Origin: a virus
Length of the DNA stretch: 62,628 bases
IMG/VR virus record: IMGVR_UViG_3300009177_000038
Location: 1-62,628 of that record
Reading direction: 5' to 3' (one strand)
A program made the position numbers and the translations under genes. Shown in pieces: positions 38,405 to 46,218 of this stretch; the first letter of the stretch is position 1; each line of letters starts with the position of its first letter. The notes under the pieces were generated by a model that worked only from the letters and a program-made list of their open reading frames with translations, was not told the DNA's origin and ran no database searches.

Positions 38405-39766
38405 ATGGCGGTTGTTGAACGAAAGCGCGCGCATAAAACGGTCTTCTACGTCGTGTTCACCTGGCAGCGAAAGCGCGTATGGGAGCACGCCGGCTCGGAC
38501 CGGCGCGAAGCTGAGCGGCTCGATGCGCGGCGCAAACGCGAGGTGAAGAACGGCAGCTACACACCGCCCGCCGAATCCCGCGCCATCACTGTCGGACAAT
38601 TCGCCGCCGAGTGGCTGGCGAAGCGGACGAACCGCAGCGCCGATCACGATCGCAGCATCGTCAGTCGGCACGTGCTCACGCGTTCCTTTGCAGAGCTGCC
38701 GATCGCCGAGACGCGTCCGCGCCACCTGATCGCTCTCATCGAGGAGCTGAAGCGCGAAACGAAGCTATCCGGCAAGTCGATTCACAACATCTGGGGCGCG
38801 CTCCGGACGATGTACCGCGAGGCGACGATCCGCGACCTGATTGCGAGTGACCCCTGCGTGTTGCCGCGCGGGCTCATCGACCGCCGCCCCGTGAAGCCGC
38901 GGGTTGCGTACGAGCGCGATGAGGTCGAGGCCGTGTTCAACGCTCCCCTGCCCGCGCGCCTGTACGCTTTCGCCACGGTTCTGTTCCTCACCGGGATGCG
39001 CCTTGGCGAGGTTTGCGGGCTCCGCTGGGGGGACGTCACTGGTGCCGCGGTCACGGTGCTGCGCCAATACGATGGGCAGCCGCTGAAGACCGACCGCCCG
39101 CGGGTTGTGCCGGTCCACCGGCTTGTAGCGGCCGCGCTCGACGAATACCGCGAAGAGTGGCGGCTCGTCTTCTGCCGCCAGCCGGGCAAAGACGACGTCA
39201 TCTTCGCTGGCAAGGATGGCACGGCGGTCACGCGCTCGATGGGCTACAAGCTCTGGCGCCAGTGCTGCGCTGTGGCAGGCGTTGCGAACCGCTCAGTACA
39301 CAGCACGCGACACACGTTCATCACGATGGCTCGCCAAGCCGGCGCGCCAAAGGATGTCGTCGAGCGCATCACGCACAATGCGACCGGTGATATTGTTGAT
39401 CGGTACACGCACTCGCTGTGGGAGCCGATGGTCGCAGCCGTTGCTGCAATCACGGTTGATGCGCGGCGCGATCCGCGGCGCACCAATGGTTCCGGCGGAG
39501 AAAACGGGGGTTCTAGCGGAACGTCGAGTACGTTCGAGAATCAGAAAGCCGCCGTAGACGCGAATCTTTCGGTGGTTCGAGTCCTAGCGCCGGAGCCAGG
39601 AAACCCGCCCGTTGCCGCGTCTGATCAACGCGGGAGTCAACGGGCGGAAGAAGCATCCGCCGGGGTTTGGGCGCTCGCCCTAGCGGCAGAGACGGTCCTA
39701 CGTCGTCGTGTTTTCGTTGTGCCCGGCGTCGTGGTCGGTCGCAAGCGGGTGCGCGATGCCGGCTGA
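38405..39766 (+). CDS. int: Tyrosine recombinase integrase
   Basis: ATG 38405 begins 1 base after the xis stop. The 453-residue product has an arm-binding N-terminal part, a core-binding domain (VGQFAAEWLAKRTNRSADHD) and the catalytic domain with TGMRLGEVCGLRW (R199), HSTRHTF (H299, R302) and DRYTH (Y334). About 120 residues follow the Tyr, far more than needed. The last 64 are encoded downstream of a tRNA-like attP core at 39573-39598, so integration would replace the end of the protein. Catalyses integration/excision at a tRNA 3' end by inference. Confidence 0.9.
   Translation: MAVVERKRAHKTVFYVVFTWQRKRVWEHAGSDRREAERLDARRKREVKNGSYTPPAESRAITVGQFAAEWLAKRTNRSADHDRSIVSRHVLTRSFAELPIAETRPRHLIALIEELKRETKLSGKSIHNIWGALRTMYREATIRDLIASDPCVLPRGLIDRRPVKPRVAYERDEVEAVFNAPLPARLYAFATVLFLTGMRLGEVCGLRWGDVTGAAVTVLRQYDGQPLKTDRPRVVPVHRLVAAALDEYREEWRLVFCRQPGKDDVIFAGKDGTAVTRSMGYKLWRQCCAVAGVANRSVHSTRHTFITMARQAGAPKDVVERITHNATGDIVDRYTHSLWEPMVAAVAAITVDARRDPRRTNGSGGENGGSSGTSSTFENQKAAVDANLSVVRVLAPEPGNPPVAASDQRGSQRAEEASAGVWALALAAETVLRRRVFVVPGVVVGRKRVRDAG
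39573..39598 (+). other. Putative attP core resembling a tRNA 3' end
   Basis: GGTTCGAGTCCTAGCG is followed by CCGGAGCCA, i.e. a T-loop (TTCGAGT), a T-stem 3' half (CCTAG), an acceptor 3' strand (CGCCGGA), discriminator G and CCA. The T-stem 5' half (GGTGG) does not pair well here, as expected for an attP that copies only the 3' part of a tRNA. G73 and a GGA-G-CCA end are compatible with tRNA-Asn. It lies in the int reading frame near residue 390. Confidence 0.55.
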
Positions 39767-39983
39767 CGTGGTCGAGCTCGACCAGGCGCGCCGTGCGGCC
39801 GTCTCGCGCGCTGAGCGTCGCGGGCTTGCGCTCGTCATCCAGGCCGAGCCCGGAGCGGTTCGCGTGCTGGTTGGCACCGAAGACGACGGGGTCGAGCTCG
39901 GGCTTACCCCGGAGCTAGCGGACTCGGTTGCGGACGAGCTGCGCCGCGCCGCTGCGGACGCGCGGAGGGGTGGCCGTGGCTGA
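39756..39983 (+). CDS. Small unknown protein overlapping int end
   Basis: ATG 39756 overlaps the end of int by 11 bases. The 75-residue product (MPADVVELDQARRAAVSRAE ...) has a helix and an acidic beta region (VLVGTEDDGVELGLTPELAD) and a basic tail. No family is recognised. If attP lies in int, the gene's distance from attP in the lysogen would also change. Confidence 0.45.
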   Translation: MPADVVELDQARRAAVSRAERRGLALVIQAEPGAVRVLVGTEDDGVELGLTPELADSVADELRRAAADARRGGRG

Positions 39984-40497
39984 GCGTTCAACCGAGCGCT
40001 TCCCCGCTGACCGCGGCTTCGTGACCGGCGAGCTCCCGAAGGGGCCGAACGGTCGCAACTGCTGCCGGAAATGCGGCAAGGAGTGCGAGAAGAAGCGCCA
40101 GACCTTCTGCTCAAAGGAGTGCGTGCACGAGTGGAGGCTCCGCACGGACGGCGGCTACCAGACCAAGCACGTGCTCGCGCGCGACAAGGGCGTGTGCGCG
40201 CTGTGCGGGCTCGACTGCTTGGCGCTGCGGGAGGAGCTCGTGCGGGCGATGCGCGAGCTCCGGGCGGTCGAGTGGTGCGCGGAGCGGGGCATCCCGCGGC
40301 ATCTGTGGTCGCGTCGCCTCTGGGAGATGGACCACACGATTCCCGTCGTCGAAGGCGGCGGTGCGTGTGGGCTCGAGAACCTGCGCACGCTTTGTTGGGC
40401 GTGCCACCGTGAGCAAACCACGCAACTAGCGAAGCGCCGAGCTGAGCGCCGACGCGGCCCGCTACTGCCCGGACTCGGAGGGGCGGATGGCAGCTGA
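39976..40497 (+). CDS. HNH endonuclease
   Basis: GTG 39976 with GGAGGGG upstream. The 173-residue product has an N-terminal zinc knuckle (CCRKCGKECEKKRQTFCSKE) and a C-terminal HNH: CALCGLDC, then LWEMDHTIPVVEGGGACGLE and NLRTLCWACHREQTTQLAKR, with the catalytic DH pair and CxxC zinc site. Free-standing HNH proteins in phages cleave DNA in packaging, recombination or homing. No adjacent intron is visible. Confidence 0.8.
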   Translation: MAERSTERFPADRGFVTGELPKGPNGRNCCRKCGKECEKKRQTFCSKECVHEWRLRTDGGYQTKHVLARDKGVCALCGLDCLALREELVRAMRELRAVEWCAERGIPRHLWSRRLWEMDHTIPVVEGGGACGLENLRTLCWACHREQTTQLAKRRAERRRGPLLPGLGGADGS

Positions 40498-40738
40498 GCA
40501 CCCCCTCACCCGGCACCGCTTGCAGCACCTCGAGAAGCTGCTCGGTCGCGGCACGTCGTACACGACTCGCGAGCGTGAGCTCATCCTGAGCGGTGCGGTG
40601 CCCGAATGGGTTTTCCGCGCAACGCGTCTCGAGGGCGAGCTCGGCGAGCGGTCGAAGAAGGCCGCAGACGCGCTCGAGAAGCTGTTCCGCGACGTCTGGC
40701 CGAAGGTCGCAACGCCGGAGGACGACCGTGGGCACTGA
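40487..40738 (+). CDS. Small helical protein
   Basis: ATG 40487 overlaps the HNH gene end by 11 bases, with GGAGGGG upstream. The 83-residue product is helical with basic and acidic ends (HRLQHLEKLLGRGTSYTTRE). Unknown function; operon position between HNH and winged-helix proteins. Confidence 0.45.
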   Translation: MAAEHPLTRHRLQHLEKLLGRGTSYTTRERELILSGAVPEWVFRATRLEGELGERSKKAADALEKLFRDVWPKVATPEDDRGH

Positions 40739-41438
40739 GCTCGCCGAGGCCTTCGAGGCGTTGTCAGCGGCTTGTGCGCGCGTCGCGAAGGCGCTGCGTG
40801 CCGCAGAGCTGAAGTCGGCCAAAGTCGCCAGCGCTGAAACCACTGAGCCGCGCGCTCGCAAGCCCGCACGCGTCCCGGCGGTTGTCACGGCACCCGCTCG
40901 GAAAGCGCCGGCGCGTCGCCGGATTCTCGTCGCGCTCGCGCAATTCGGTCGCCCGATGAGCGCCGCACAAATCGGCGCGTACACGGGCCTCGCCCACAAG
41001 GGCGGCGCCTTCGTGAAGGAGCTCGCGCGACTGCGTGCCGAGGGCTGCGTCGAGGGACCGGGCGGCGCGGTGCGGATTACGTCCGCCGGGCTCGAGGAGC
41101 TCGGCGATTTCGAGCCGCTGCCCATCGGTATCGCGCTGTTCGAGTTCTGGTGCAGCAAGCTCGGTACCACCGCCGAGCAGATTCTGCGCGCGCTGCGACG
41201 CCTCGAGCATGCCTCGCTGGACGAGCTCGGCGCCGAGACCGGTCTCGCTTGTCGCGGCGGCGCGTTCACGAAGGCGCTCGCGCAGCTCCGCAAGATGGAG
41301 CTCATTGTCGGGCGCGGTTCCGGCATGTCGCTCGCGCCGGCGTTCAAGGCTGCGAGCGCGCCGACCGTTGGGGTGTTCGATACGAGTAGCGGCAAGAGCG
41401 TGAAGATCGATGCGCGTACGGGGACGGTGCGCCAGTGA
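40728..41438 (+). CDS. Protein with two winged-helix-like repeats
   Basis: GTG 40728 overlaps the previous gene. The 236-residue product has a helical N-terminus, a basic linker (RARKPARVPAVVTAPARKAP) and two repeats of the form RILVALAQFGRPMSAAQIGA/YTGLAHKGGAFVKELARLRA and QILRALRRLEHASLDELGAE/TGLACRGGAFTKALAQLRKM, each followed by a short beta wing (CVEGPGGAVRIT; LIVGRGSGMSL). These are tandem winged-helix DNA-binding domains. It may regulate or assist replication. Specific family not recognised. Confidence 0.55.
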   Translation: MGTELAEAFEALSAACARVAKALRAAELKSAKVASAETTEPRARKPARVPAVVTAPARKAPARRRILVALAQFGRPMSAAQIGAYTGLAHKGGAFVKELARLRAEGCVEGPGGAVRITSAGLEELGDFEPLPIGIALFEFWCSKLGTTAEQILRALRRLEHASLDELGAETGLACRGGAFTKALAQLRKMELIVGRGSGMSLAPAFKAASAPTVGVFDTSSGKSVKIDARTGTVRQ

Positions 41439-41698
41439 ACCGTTGCGAACACGGCTTCGTCGCGCCGCTTTGCGTGGTCTGCCACGTCCCGACGCGACTC
41501 CTGCGCAAGACGCGGCCAATCGGCAACGCCGAGCCGGTCTCGCGTGCGGGCGCGTATCGGTGCCGCTTCTGCGGCCAAACGAAGCCGCTGTCCGAGTTCT
41601 ACATCATGCGCAGCTCGAGTCTCGGCCATCAATCGCGCTGCAAGACGTGCGACAACCGGACGCGCGGGCAGCGGATGCGTGGCGAGGTGGAGCGGTGA
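41435..41698 (+). CDS. Small protein with two CxxC zinc motifs
   Basis: GTG 41435 overlaps the previous stop. The 87-residue product has CEHG...CVVCH near the start and CRFCGQTKPLSEFYIMRSSS then CKTCDN, the zinc motif often at the front of phage HNH nucleases. No catalytic HNH is present, so it may be a stand-alone zinc-binding partner. Confidence 0.5.
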   Translation: MNRCEHGFVAPLCVVCHVPTRLLRKTRPIGNAEPVSRAGAYRCRFCGQTKPLSEFYIMRSSSLGHQSRCKTCDNRTRGQRMRGEVER

Positions 41699-42192
41699 AC
41701 CCCACCCGCCGAGAACGACAGCCACGTACCCGGAGCCGCACGCTCGGCACGCGGTACACGCTGCGCGAGGTCGAACGCCTACGCGCCGAGACGGCGGTGT
41801 TCGAGCAGCTCATCCCGACGGCTCACATCGTTCGTCCGCGCACCCGCGGCGAATGCGTGGAGGCTTCGCGCCCCTGCCCGTTCGTGAGTTGCCGGTACCA
41901 TCTCTATCTCGACGTCACTCCCGCGGGTGGACTGAAGCTGAATTACCCGCTCGCTGAGCCCTGGGACCTGGCCGAGACGTGCGTACTCGACGTCGCCGAT
42001 CGCGGCGCTGCGACGCTCGAAGACGTCGGCGCCTCTCTGAACATCACGCGGGAACGCGTGCGGCAGATCGAGGACGCGGCCGTTCTGAAGCTCTCGCGCC
42101 CGAGCACGCTAAAGGCGCTCATTGATTACCGTGACCATGAGTCGGCCCAACCCATCAGCACGCTTTCGGAAGCAGGACTGGAGAACGAATGA
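41695..42192 (+). CDS. Sigma-70 region-4-like DNA-binding protein
   Basis: GTG 41695 overlaps the previous stop. The 165-residue product ends in a region-4-like HTH: ATLEDVGASLNITRERVRQI followed by EDAAVLKLSR, as in sigma factors contacting -35 elements. The N-terminal two thirds (TRYTLREVERLRAETAVFEQ, CPFVSCRYHLYLDVT) do not match sigma regions 2/3. It may be an anti-sigma or transcription regulator of late genes. Confidence 0.6.
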   Translation: MNPTRRERQPRTRSRTLGTRYTLREVERLRAETAVFEQLIPTAHIVRPRTRGECVEASRPCPFVSCRYHLYLDVTPAGGLKLNYPLAEPWDLAETCVLDVADRGAATLEDVGASLNITRERVRQIEDAAVLKLSRPSTLKALIDYRDHESAQPISTLSEAGLENE

Positions 42193-42992
42193 GCGCAGCT
42201 GCCACGGTCTTACAATTGGTGCGTGCGCACTATCGCCGCGATGAGAGCGCTTTCGCTGGTGCTGCAGCCGCCCTCGCGCGCAGCGCCAAGACGCAGCTGA
42301 TCCGCAACGAGATCACTGACTTGATCCGGCGCGGCTTCCAGCAGCCGGCCGGCGCAACAGCCCCGACTGGCCGCGGCTTTGAGCCGCTGCCGCCTGCACA
42401 GCGACCGCGCCCAATTGGACCGCTCAATCCGCTCCCAACTATCGGTTTCGCGGAGCTGCTGCTCGAGCCGCAATTGCAGGCTTTTCTCGACGAGATCGTT
42501 CTCGAGCTCGAATATAGGGACGAGCTAGCGACGCGCAAGCTGCGCGCCCGCAATCGGTTCCTGTTTCACGGGCCGCCCGGCAACGGCAAAACGAGCTCGG
42601 CCGCGGCGCTCGCTAATGCGCTGGGCGTCGACGTGAGCACGCCCGCTCCATCGGAGGGCACGTGGGCCGTGGTCGAGCTATTCGGCCACGTCGCTTACGG
42701 TGCCTTCGTCGTCGAAGTAGAGCGCTACGGCGCCACCCTCGCGCGCCTGCACGTGCCGCTGCTCGAGCAAGCAGGCTGGCGCCTCATCACGGACGTGAGC
42801 GGCAAGTCGTTCTACCGCTTCACCGAGTGCTCCGAGGCCCACGCGCGCGAGTTCGAACGCCAGCGGCACTCGTGGCGCACGGATCCGTTGCCGCGCCTTC
42901 CAGCTGCTGAGTCCGACGACGAAGAGGATGACGAATCGGAAGACGATGAAGACGCTCCGGAAGAGCCCAACGAAGGGGACTTCGGCGTTTGA
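42189..42992 (+). CDS. Chimeric AAA-like protein: Walker A domain joined to a small phage domain
   Basis: ATG 42189 overlaps the previous stop. The 267-residue product has a helical lid-like N-terminal region, NRFLFHGPPGNGKTSSAAAL with Walker A at residues 128-135, but no Walker B, sensor or arginine finger follows. Instead residues 158-230 (WAVVELFGHVAYGAFVVEVE, ARLHVPLLEQAG) recall a short phage protein domain otherwise found alone, and an acidic tail (DDEEDDESEDDEDAPEE) ends the protein. It looks as if an internal deletion joined half an AAA ATPase to the next gene. ATP binding may remain; hydrolysis is unlikely. Confidence 0.55.
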   Translation: MSAAATVLQLVRAHYRRDESAFAGAAAALARSAKTQLIRNEITDLIRRGFQQPAGATAPTGRGFEPLPPAQRPRPIGPLNPLPTIGFAELLLEPQLQAFLDEIVLELEYRDELATRKLRARNRFLFHGPPGNGKTSSAAALANALGVDVSTPAPSEGTWAVVELFGHVAYGAFVVEVERYGATLARLHVPLLEQAGWRLITDVSGKSFYRFTECSEAHAREFERQRHSWRTDPLPRLPAAESDDEEDDESEDDEDAPEEPNEGDFGV

Positions 42993-43477
42993 AGGCGTCG
43001 ATCCTTCCCACGGGTTTTGTGGTCCGCGACGCGCTCGCGTTTGCGGACCACGTCCTTTCCTCGCCGCCGGCGCGCGCACACATCGAACGCCCCGCGCCTC
43101 GCGGTGAGCGGTGGGCTCGCTTCGCGCTGCCACTTGAGTTCTGCAAGCCGCAGAACCGCATGGCGCGCGCGGGCACGCAGGCTGCTGGTTGGGCTATCGG
43201 CAAGCTCAAGGAATCAATCCTAATCGCCATGCTCCTGCAGAACGGACGCGTGCGCGAGCCGCTGCCAGGGCGTCCGCAGGTCCTCTGTCTGCGCCTCTCG
43301 AGCACCGAGCCCGACAAGTACGCTGATTGGGCCAAGCACGCGATCGACCGTCTGACCGTCAAACATCGCGGGCTAGGGTTCCTGCGCGACGACCGCCCGC
43401 AGGACGCCGAGATCCACCAATGGTGGGAGCCGGCGCCGCGCGGCAAAGGCTGTGTGGTGATTGAGGTGCGCTCATGA
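42989..43477 (+). CDS. RusA-like Holliday-junction resolvase candidate
   Basis: TTG 42989 overlaps the previous stop (TTGA) with AAGGGGA upstream. The 162-residue product has a N-terminal beta region (RWARFALPLEFCKPQNRMAR) and a C-terminal core with EPDKYADWAKHAIDRLTVKH then GFLRDDRPQDAEIHQWWEPA and GKGCVVIEV. The layout 'D..nw.Ka..D.L....g...DD..i......' matches RusA-type resolvases, though the first acidic site is not typical. Likely resolves replication or recombination branches before packaging. Confidence 0.55.
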   Translation: MKASILPTGFVVRDALAFADHVLSSPPARAHIERPAPRGERWARFALPLEFCKPQNRMARAGTQAAGWAIGKLKESILIAMLLQNGRVREPLPGRPQVLCLRLSSTEPDKYADWAKHAIDRLTVKHRGLGFLRDDRPQDAEIHQWWEPAPRGKGCVVIEVRS

Positions 43478-43695
43478 AGTCCGAGAAGGCTCTAGCTCGC
43501 GAGCTGGCCAACGACGCCCTGCGCGTCGGCAAGAAGATCGCCCGCTCGCACTATCGAACCACCCGCGAGGTGTTCAGCGACGACCTCGCCGGCGATGTCG
43601 CGCGCTTCGCCGCCTTCCGCGTGCTGCGTCGGCGTCACCAGGAAGCGCGCCGGGAGCAAATCGAGTTTGCGATCGAGGAGGCGCTTACGCCGTGA
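43474..43695 (+). CDS. Small basic helical protein
   Basis: ATG 43474 overlaps the previous stop (ATGA). The 73-residue product is helical and Arg-rich (AARFAAFRVLRRRHQEARRE). No family is recognised; probably nucleic-acid binding by composition. It overlaps the next start. Confidence 0.4.
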   Translation: MKSEKALARELANDALRVGKKIARSHYRTTREVFSDDLAGDVARFAAFRVLRRRHQEARREQIEFAIEEALTP

Positions 43696-44009
43696 GAGAG
43701 CCAATGGGTTACACGACGGGCTTCGTCTACTTCGCGCAGGGGCCGGGTGATCTCGATCCGATCAAGATCGGATGGTCTACGAATCCCTGGGTGCGGCTCC
43801 TCGAAATGCAGACGGCTAATTGGGCCGTCCTGCGACTGATTGGATTGATCGAAATACCGGTCAAGGACCCCGCAGCCGGAAGTGGCTACCAATCTTTGGA
43901 GCGCCGCTTGCACGAGCATTTCGCCCCTTTTCGAATACGCGGCGAGTGGTTCAGAGCTGAGACTGAACTATTCGCATACATCGACCAGCACACGAGGCGT
44001 GCGGCATGA
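43692..44009 (+). CDS. GIY-YIG-related (T5orf172/MUG113-type) protein
   Basis: GTG 43692 (or ATG 43704). The 105-residue product has the family pattern: GFVYFAQGPGDLDPIKIGWS (in place of yiY..g...yKIG.t), then VRLLEMQTANWAVLRLIGLI and LERRLHEHFAPFRIRGEWFR with the E(R)xxH..F...r..gEwF motif. Members are GIY-YIG-fold nucleases or nucleic-acid-binding proteins in phages. GC content is lower than in the flanking genes. Confidence 0.75.
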   Translation: MREPMGYTTGFVYFAQGPGDLDPIKIGWSTNPWVRLLEMQTANWAVLRLIGLIEIPVKDPAAGSGYQSLERRLHEHFAPFRIRGEWFRAETELFAYIDQHTRRAA

Positions 44010-45079
44010 GCTGGCTGAAGATCGACGACGGTTTCGAGGATCACCCAAAGGTGGAGCCGCTCAGCGATGCGGCGCACCGACTTTGGTCCCGCGCGGCATG
44101 CTGGTGCAAGAAGCCCACGAACGCGCACACGAACGGCTTCGTGCCGCGCGCGATGCTGCGCACGATTGCCAAGAACAGCGCGCCGCAGAAGAAGCTCGAG
44201 AAGCTCGCGCAGGAGCTCGTCGATGCGAAAGCGGGCGGCATGTTCGAGGTGGGCCTTTGGGAGCCCGAGGAAGGCGGCTGGCGCTTCCACGATTGGGCCG
44301 AGTACCAACCGGGCAGCGGAGAGACCGGCGAGCCCTCGGGGGGGATGAGTCGCAGTGAGGCGGCTCGAGTCGCGGGGCTCCGTTCCGCCGAGGTGCGTCG
44401 AGCGAAACACGGAACGGCGCAACCGCGTTCGAACGACGTCCCCTCGAACGTACCCGAACGACCGCCGAACGACTCCGGCACGTTCGAGCGAACGTCACCG
44501 ACGACGTTCGACGATGTTCGACCGAACGACGTTCGCCGAACGGCTTCCGAACGTCCCGAACCTCCCGATCCCGATCCCAGATCCCGATCCCAGATTTCTA
44601 AAGAAGACGGACGTAAGTCTGAAGATCTAACAGGTTTTCCGCGCGAGGAGCCTGCAGACACGTACGTACGTACGCCCGATGTTCCGAGCGAGTGGGACGG
44701 CAGCGGCAGAGAGCAATCGTGCCCGCTCGACCTGCTCGACCGCGCTCGACGCCTGGGCGTCGTCGCGCAGCTCGCCGACAAGCTCAAGCAGCCCGAGGCG
44801 GTCATCGAGGACGCGTTCCGGGAGTTCGTGAGCTACTGGACCATCGGCGCCGGCATGGGCCGCACCAAGCGGTTCTGGATGCGCGAAGCGCGCGAACGGA
44901 TCCGTCGGCGGGCGAGCGATGGGCAATTGAAGCCGCCTGGCGCCGTCGAGCACGAGTCACACAGCGAGCCCGCGCAGCGCCTCAGCGAGAGCTACCTCGC
45001 GGCCGCCAGGGCCCGCGTCGACGCGCGGATCGCCAAGGCGAAGGAAACCCAAACCGAGGACGAGGCGAAACATGGCTGA
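44006..45079 (+). CDS. Replication initiator/replisome-organiser-like protein containing the origin
   Basis: ATG 44006 overlaps the previous stop. The 357-residue product has an N-terminal winged-helix-like domain common to phage replication proteins (SWLKIDDGFEDHPKVEPLSD, GGMFEVGLWEPEEGGWRFHD, WAEYQPG). A disordered Pro/Arg/Asn/Ser linker of about 90 residues follows (residues 130-215), then a C-terminal helical domain (LLDRARRLGVVAQLADKLKQ, FWMREARERIRRRASDGQLK). The linker DNA carries 12 CGAACG-type sites and an AT-rich tract. This matches the lambda-O design of an initiator that binds iterons in its own gene and recruits helicase loader or DnaB. Confidence 0.75.
   Translation: MSWLKIDDGFEDHPKVEPLSDAAHRLWSRAACWCKKPTNAHTNGFVPRAMLRTIAKNSAPQKKLEKLAQELVDAKAGGMFEVGLWEPEEGGWRFHDWAEYQPGSGETGEPSGGMSRSEAARVAGLRSAEVRRAKHGTAQPRSNDVPSNVPERPPNDSGTFERTSPTTFDDVRPNDVRRTASERPEPPDPDPRSRSQISKEDGRKSEDLTGFPREEPADTYVRTPDVPSEWDGSGREQSCPLDLLDRARRLGVVAQLADKLKQPEAVIEDAFREFVSYWTIGAGMGRTKRFWMREARERIRRRASDGQLKPPGAVEHESHSEPAQRLSESYLAAARARVDARIAKAKETQTEDEAKHG
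44426..44640 (+). other. Putative replication origin: CGAACG iterons plus AT-rich DUE
   Basis: CGAACG occurs at 44430, 44445, 44455, 44466, 44489, 44523, 44537 and 44548, and its complement CGTTCG at 44426, 44481, 44505 and 44530; several are 10-11 bases apart (one helical turn). A GATCCC direct repeat lies at 44567-44590. It is followed by a strikingly AT-rich stretch (about 44591-44640) in an otherwise GC-rich genome. Iterons beside an AT-rich unwinding region inside the initiator gene are the lambda-O/P layout. Confidence 0.75.
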
Positions 45080-45629
45080 GCCCGCGCTGGACGACTTCGT
45101 GGAAGCGTTTGCGGACGAGGCACCGTGGTACGACGAGCCGGCGGAAGAAAGCGCGCCAGCGAGCCTGCCAGGCGCCGGCGTGCCACCCGAGCGCTACGGC
45201 GCGGCGCTCGCCGACGGCGTACCCCTCCCCGCGGACGAGCAGGCCGCGCTGCTCGTCGAGGTGAATCGCGAGTACCCGTACAACCCGCGGCTTCACATCG
45301 CGATGCAGGTCGACCTCGACAAGCTCAGGACGTTTAAAGACCGCAAAATGGCCGCGATGCTCCTCGGTTTGTGGCGCGCCATGCACCCGCGCTGGGCCTC
45401 GGAGGAGTTCAAGCAAGAGCGTGCGCGCGAGGCCGAGAAGAAGCGCGCCGCAGAGCACGCGCGCCTCGACAAGCTCGCCAACGACGCGCTCGCAAAGCGC
45501 TACGGCGAGGCAGCCGAGCAGCTCGCCAAAGCGGTGCTGTACGACGAGTGGCACAAGCGTCGTACGGACGAGCCCGCGCTCCGCGAGTTCGAGCGGGAGC
45601 TGCGGAAGCTTCGGAGGGCCGGGCGGTGA
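45072..45629 (+). CDS. Protein after the initiator, possible helicase loader or replication partner
   Basis: ATG 45072 overlaps the initiator gene end. The 185-residue product has an acidic N-terminus, a short motif region (QAALLVEVNREYPYNPRLHI, FKDRKMAAMLLGLWRAMHPR) and a long charged coiled coil to the end (EEFKQERAREAEKKRAAEHA). In lambda-like phages the gene after the initiator encodes a helicase loader; this protein lacks a Walker A, so it would be a non-AAA partner if at all. Function unproven. Confidence 0.4.
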   Translation: MAEPALDDFVEAFADEAPWYDEPAEESAPASLPGAGVPPERYGAALADGVPLPADEQAALLVEVNREYPYNPRLHIAMQVDLDKLRTFKDRKMAAMLLGLWRAMHPRWASEEFKQERAREAEKKRAAEHARLDKLANDALAKRYGEAAEQLAKAVLYDEWHKRRTDEPALREFERELRKLRRAGR

Positions 45630-45997
45630 AACGGATCATTGTCTGCGGCTCCCGTGACTGGAGCGACCGAACGCGCGTAGTGACCGTGATCGGCGAATTG
45701 GAGCGTCGGCACCAGGTGGAAGGCTGTGTGATCGTGCACGGCTGTGCTGCTGGTGCTGACGCGATGGCCGCGCAGCACTGCGCGACGCTCGGCATCGCCA
45801 CCGAGGAGCATCCAGCCGACTGGAGGACGCACGGCAGCGCGGCGGGTCCGATTCGGAACAGCAAGATGGCCGAGCTTGGCGCCGACGAGTGCATCGCGTT
45901 TTGGGACGGGAAGAGTCGCGGCACGCTCGACATGATTCAGAAGGCGGTGCGGCACGGCATTCAAGTGCGCGTCATTGCGCCGAGGAGCGGCGAGTGA
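45626..45997 (+). CDS. DUF2493/SLOG-family protein
   Basis: GTG 45626 with GGAGGG upstream. The 123-residue product follows the SLOG/DUF2493 pattern: KRIIVCGSRDWSDRTRVVTV, VIVHGCAAGADAMAAQHC and THGSAAGPIRNSKMAELGAD, with the GSRdW and HGxxxGAD nucleotide-binding loops. SLOG domains bind nucleotide derivatives. In phages the DUF2493 members are near replication genes, but their targets are not known. Confidence 0.75.
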   Translation: MKRIIVCGSRDWSDRTRVVTVIGELERRHQVEGCVIVHGCAAGADAMAAQHCATLGIATEEHPADWRTHGSAAGPIRNSKMAELGADECIAFWDGKSRGTLDMIQKAVRHGIQVRVIAPRSGE

Positions 45998-46218
45998 CCG
46001 GCGACGCGCGGATCCTCTGCACGTGCGGCGAGCCCGTGGCGGTTATTCCGTGGACCGATGAGGGCTGCGTGCGTCGGTATCGTTGCTGCGCCTGCGAGCA
46101 AGAGTCGGAGTTCTACTCGATCCGGATGCCCGACGGCTTGAAGGCGATCCGGCTTCGGCGCGTCGGGGTGCAGGGTTGGTACGACGTCGGGTACGTCGAA
46201 AGGAGTGAGGCGTCATGA
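45994..46218 (+). CDS. Small zinc-ribbon-like protein
   Basis: GTG 45994 overlaps the previous stop (GTGA). The 74-residue product has ILCTCGEPVAVIP and YRCCACEQESEF cysteine pairs, one zinc site, and a beta-rich end. No family is recognised. Confidence 0.5.
   Translation: MTGDARILCTCGEPVAVIPWTDEGCVRRYRCCACEQESEFYSIRMPDGLKAIRLRRVGVQGWYDVGYVERSEAS

Noticed and set aside
39573-39598. A functional tRNA gene
   Set aside because: Only the 3' half is present; no D-arm, anticodon arm or 5' acceptor strand can be folded upstream, so it is read as an attP core.
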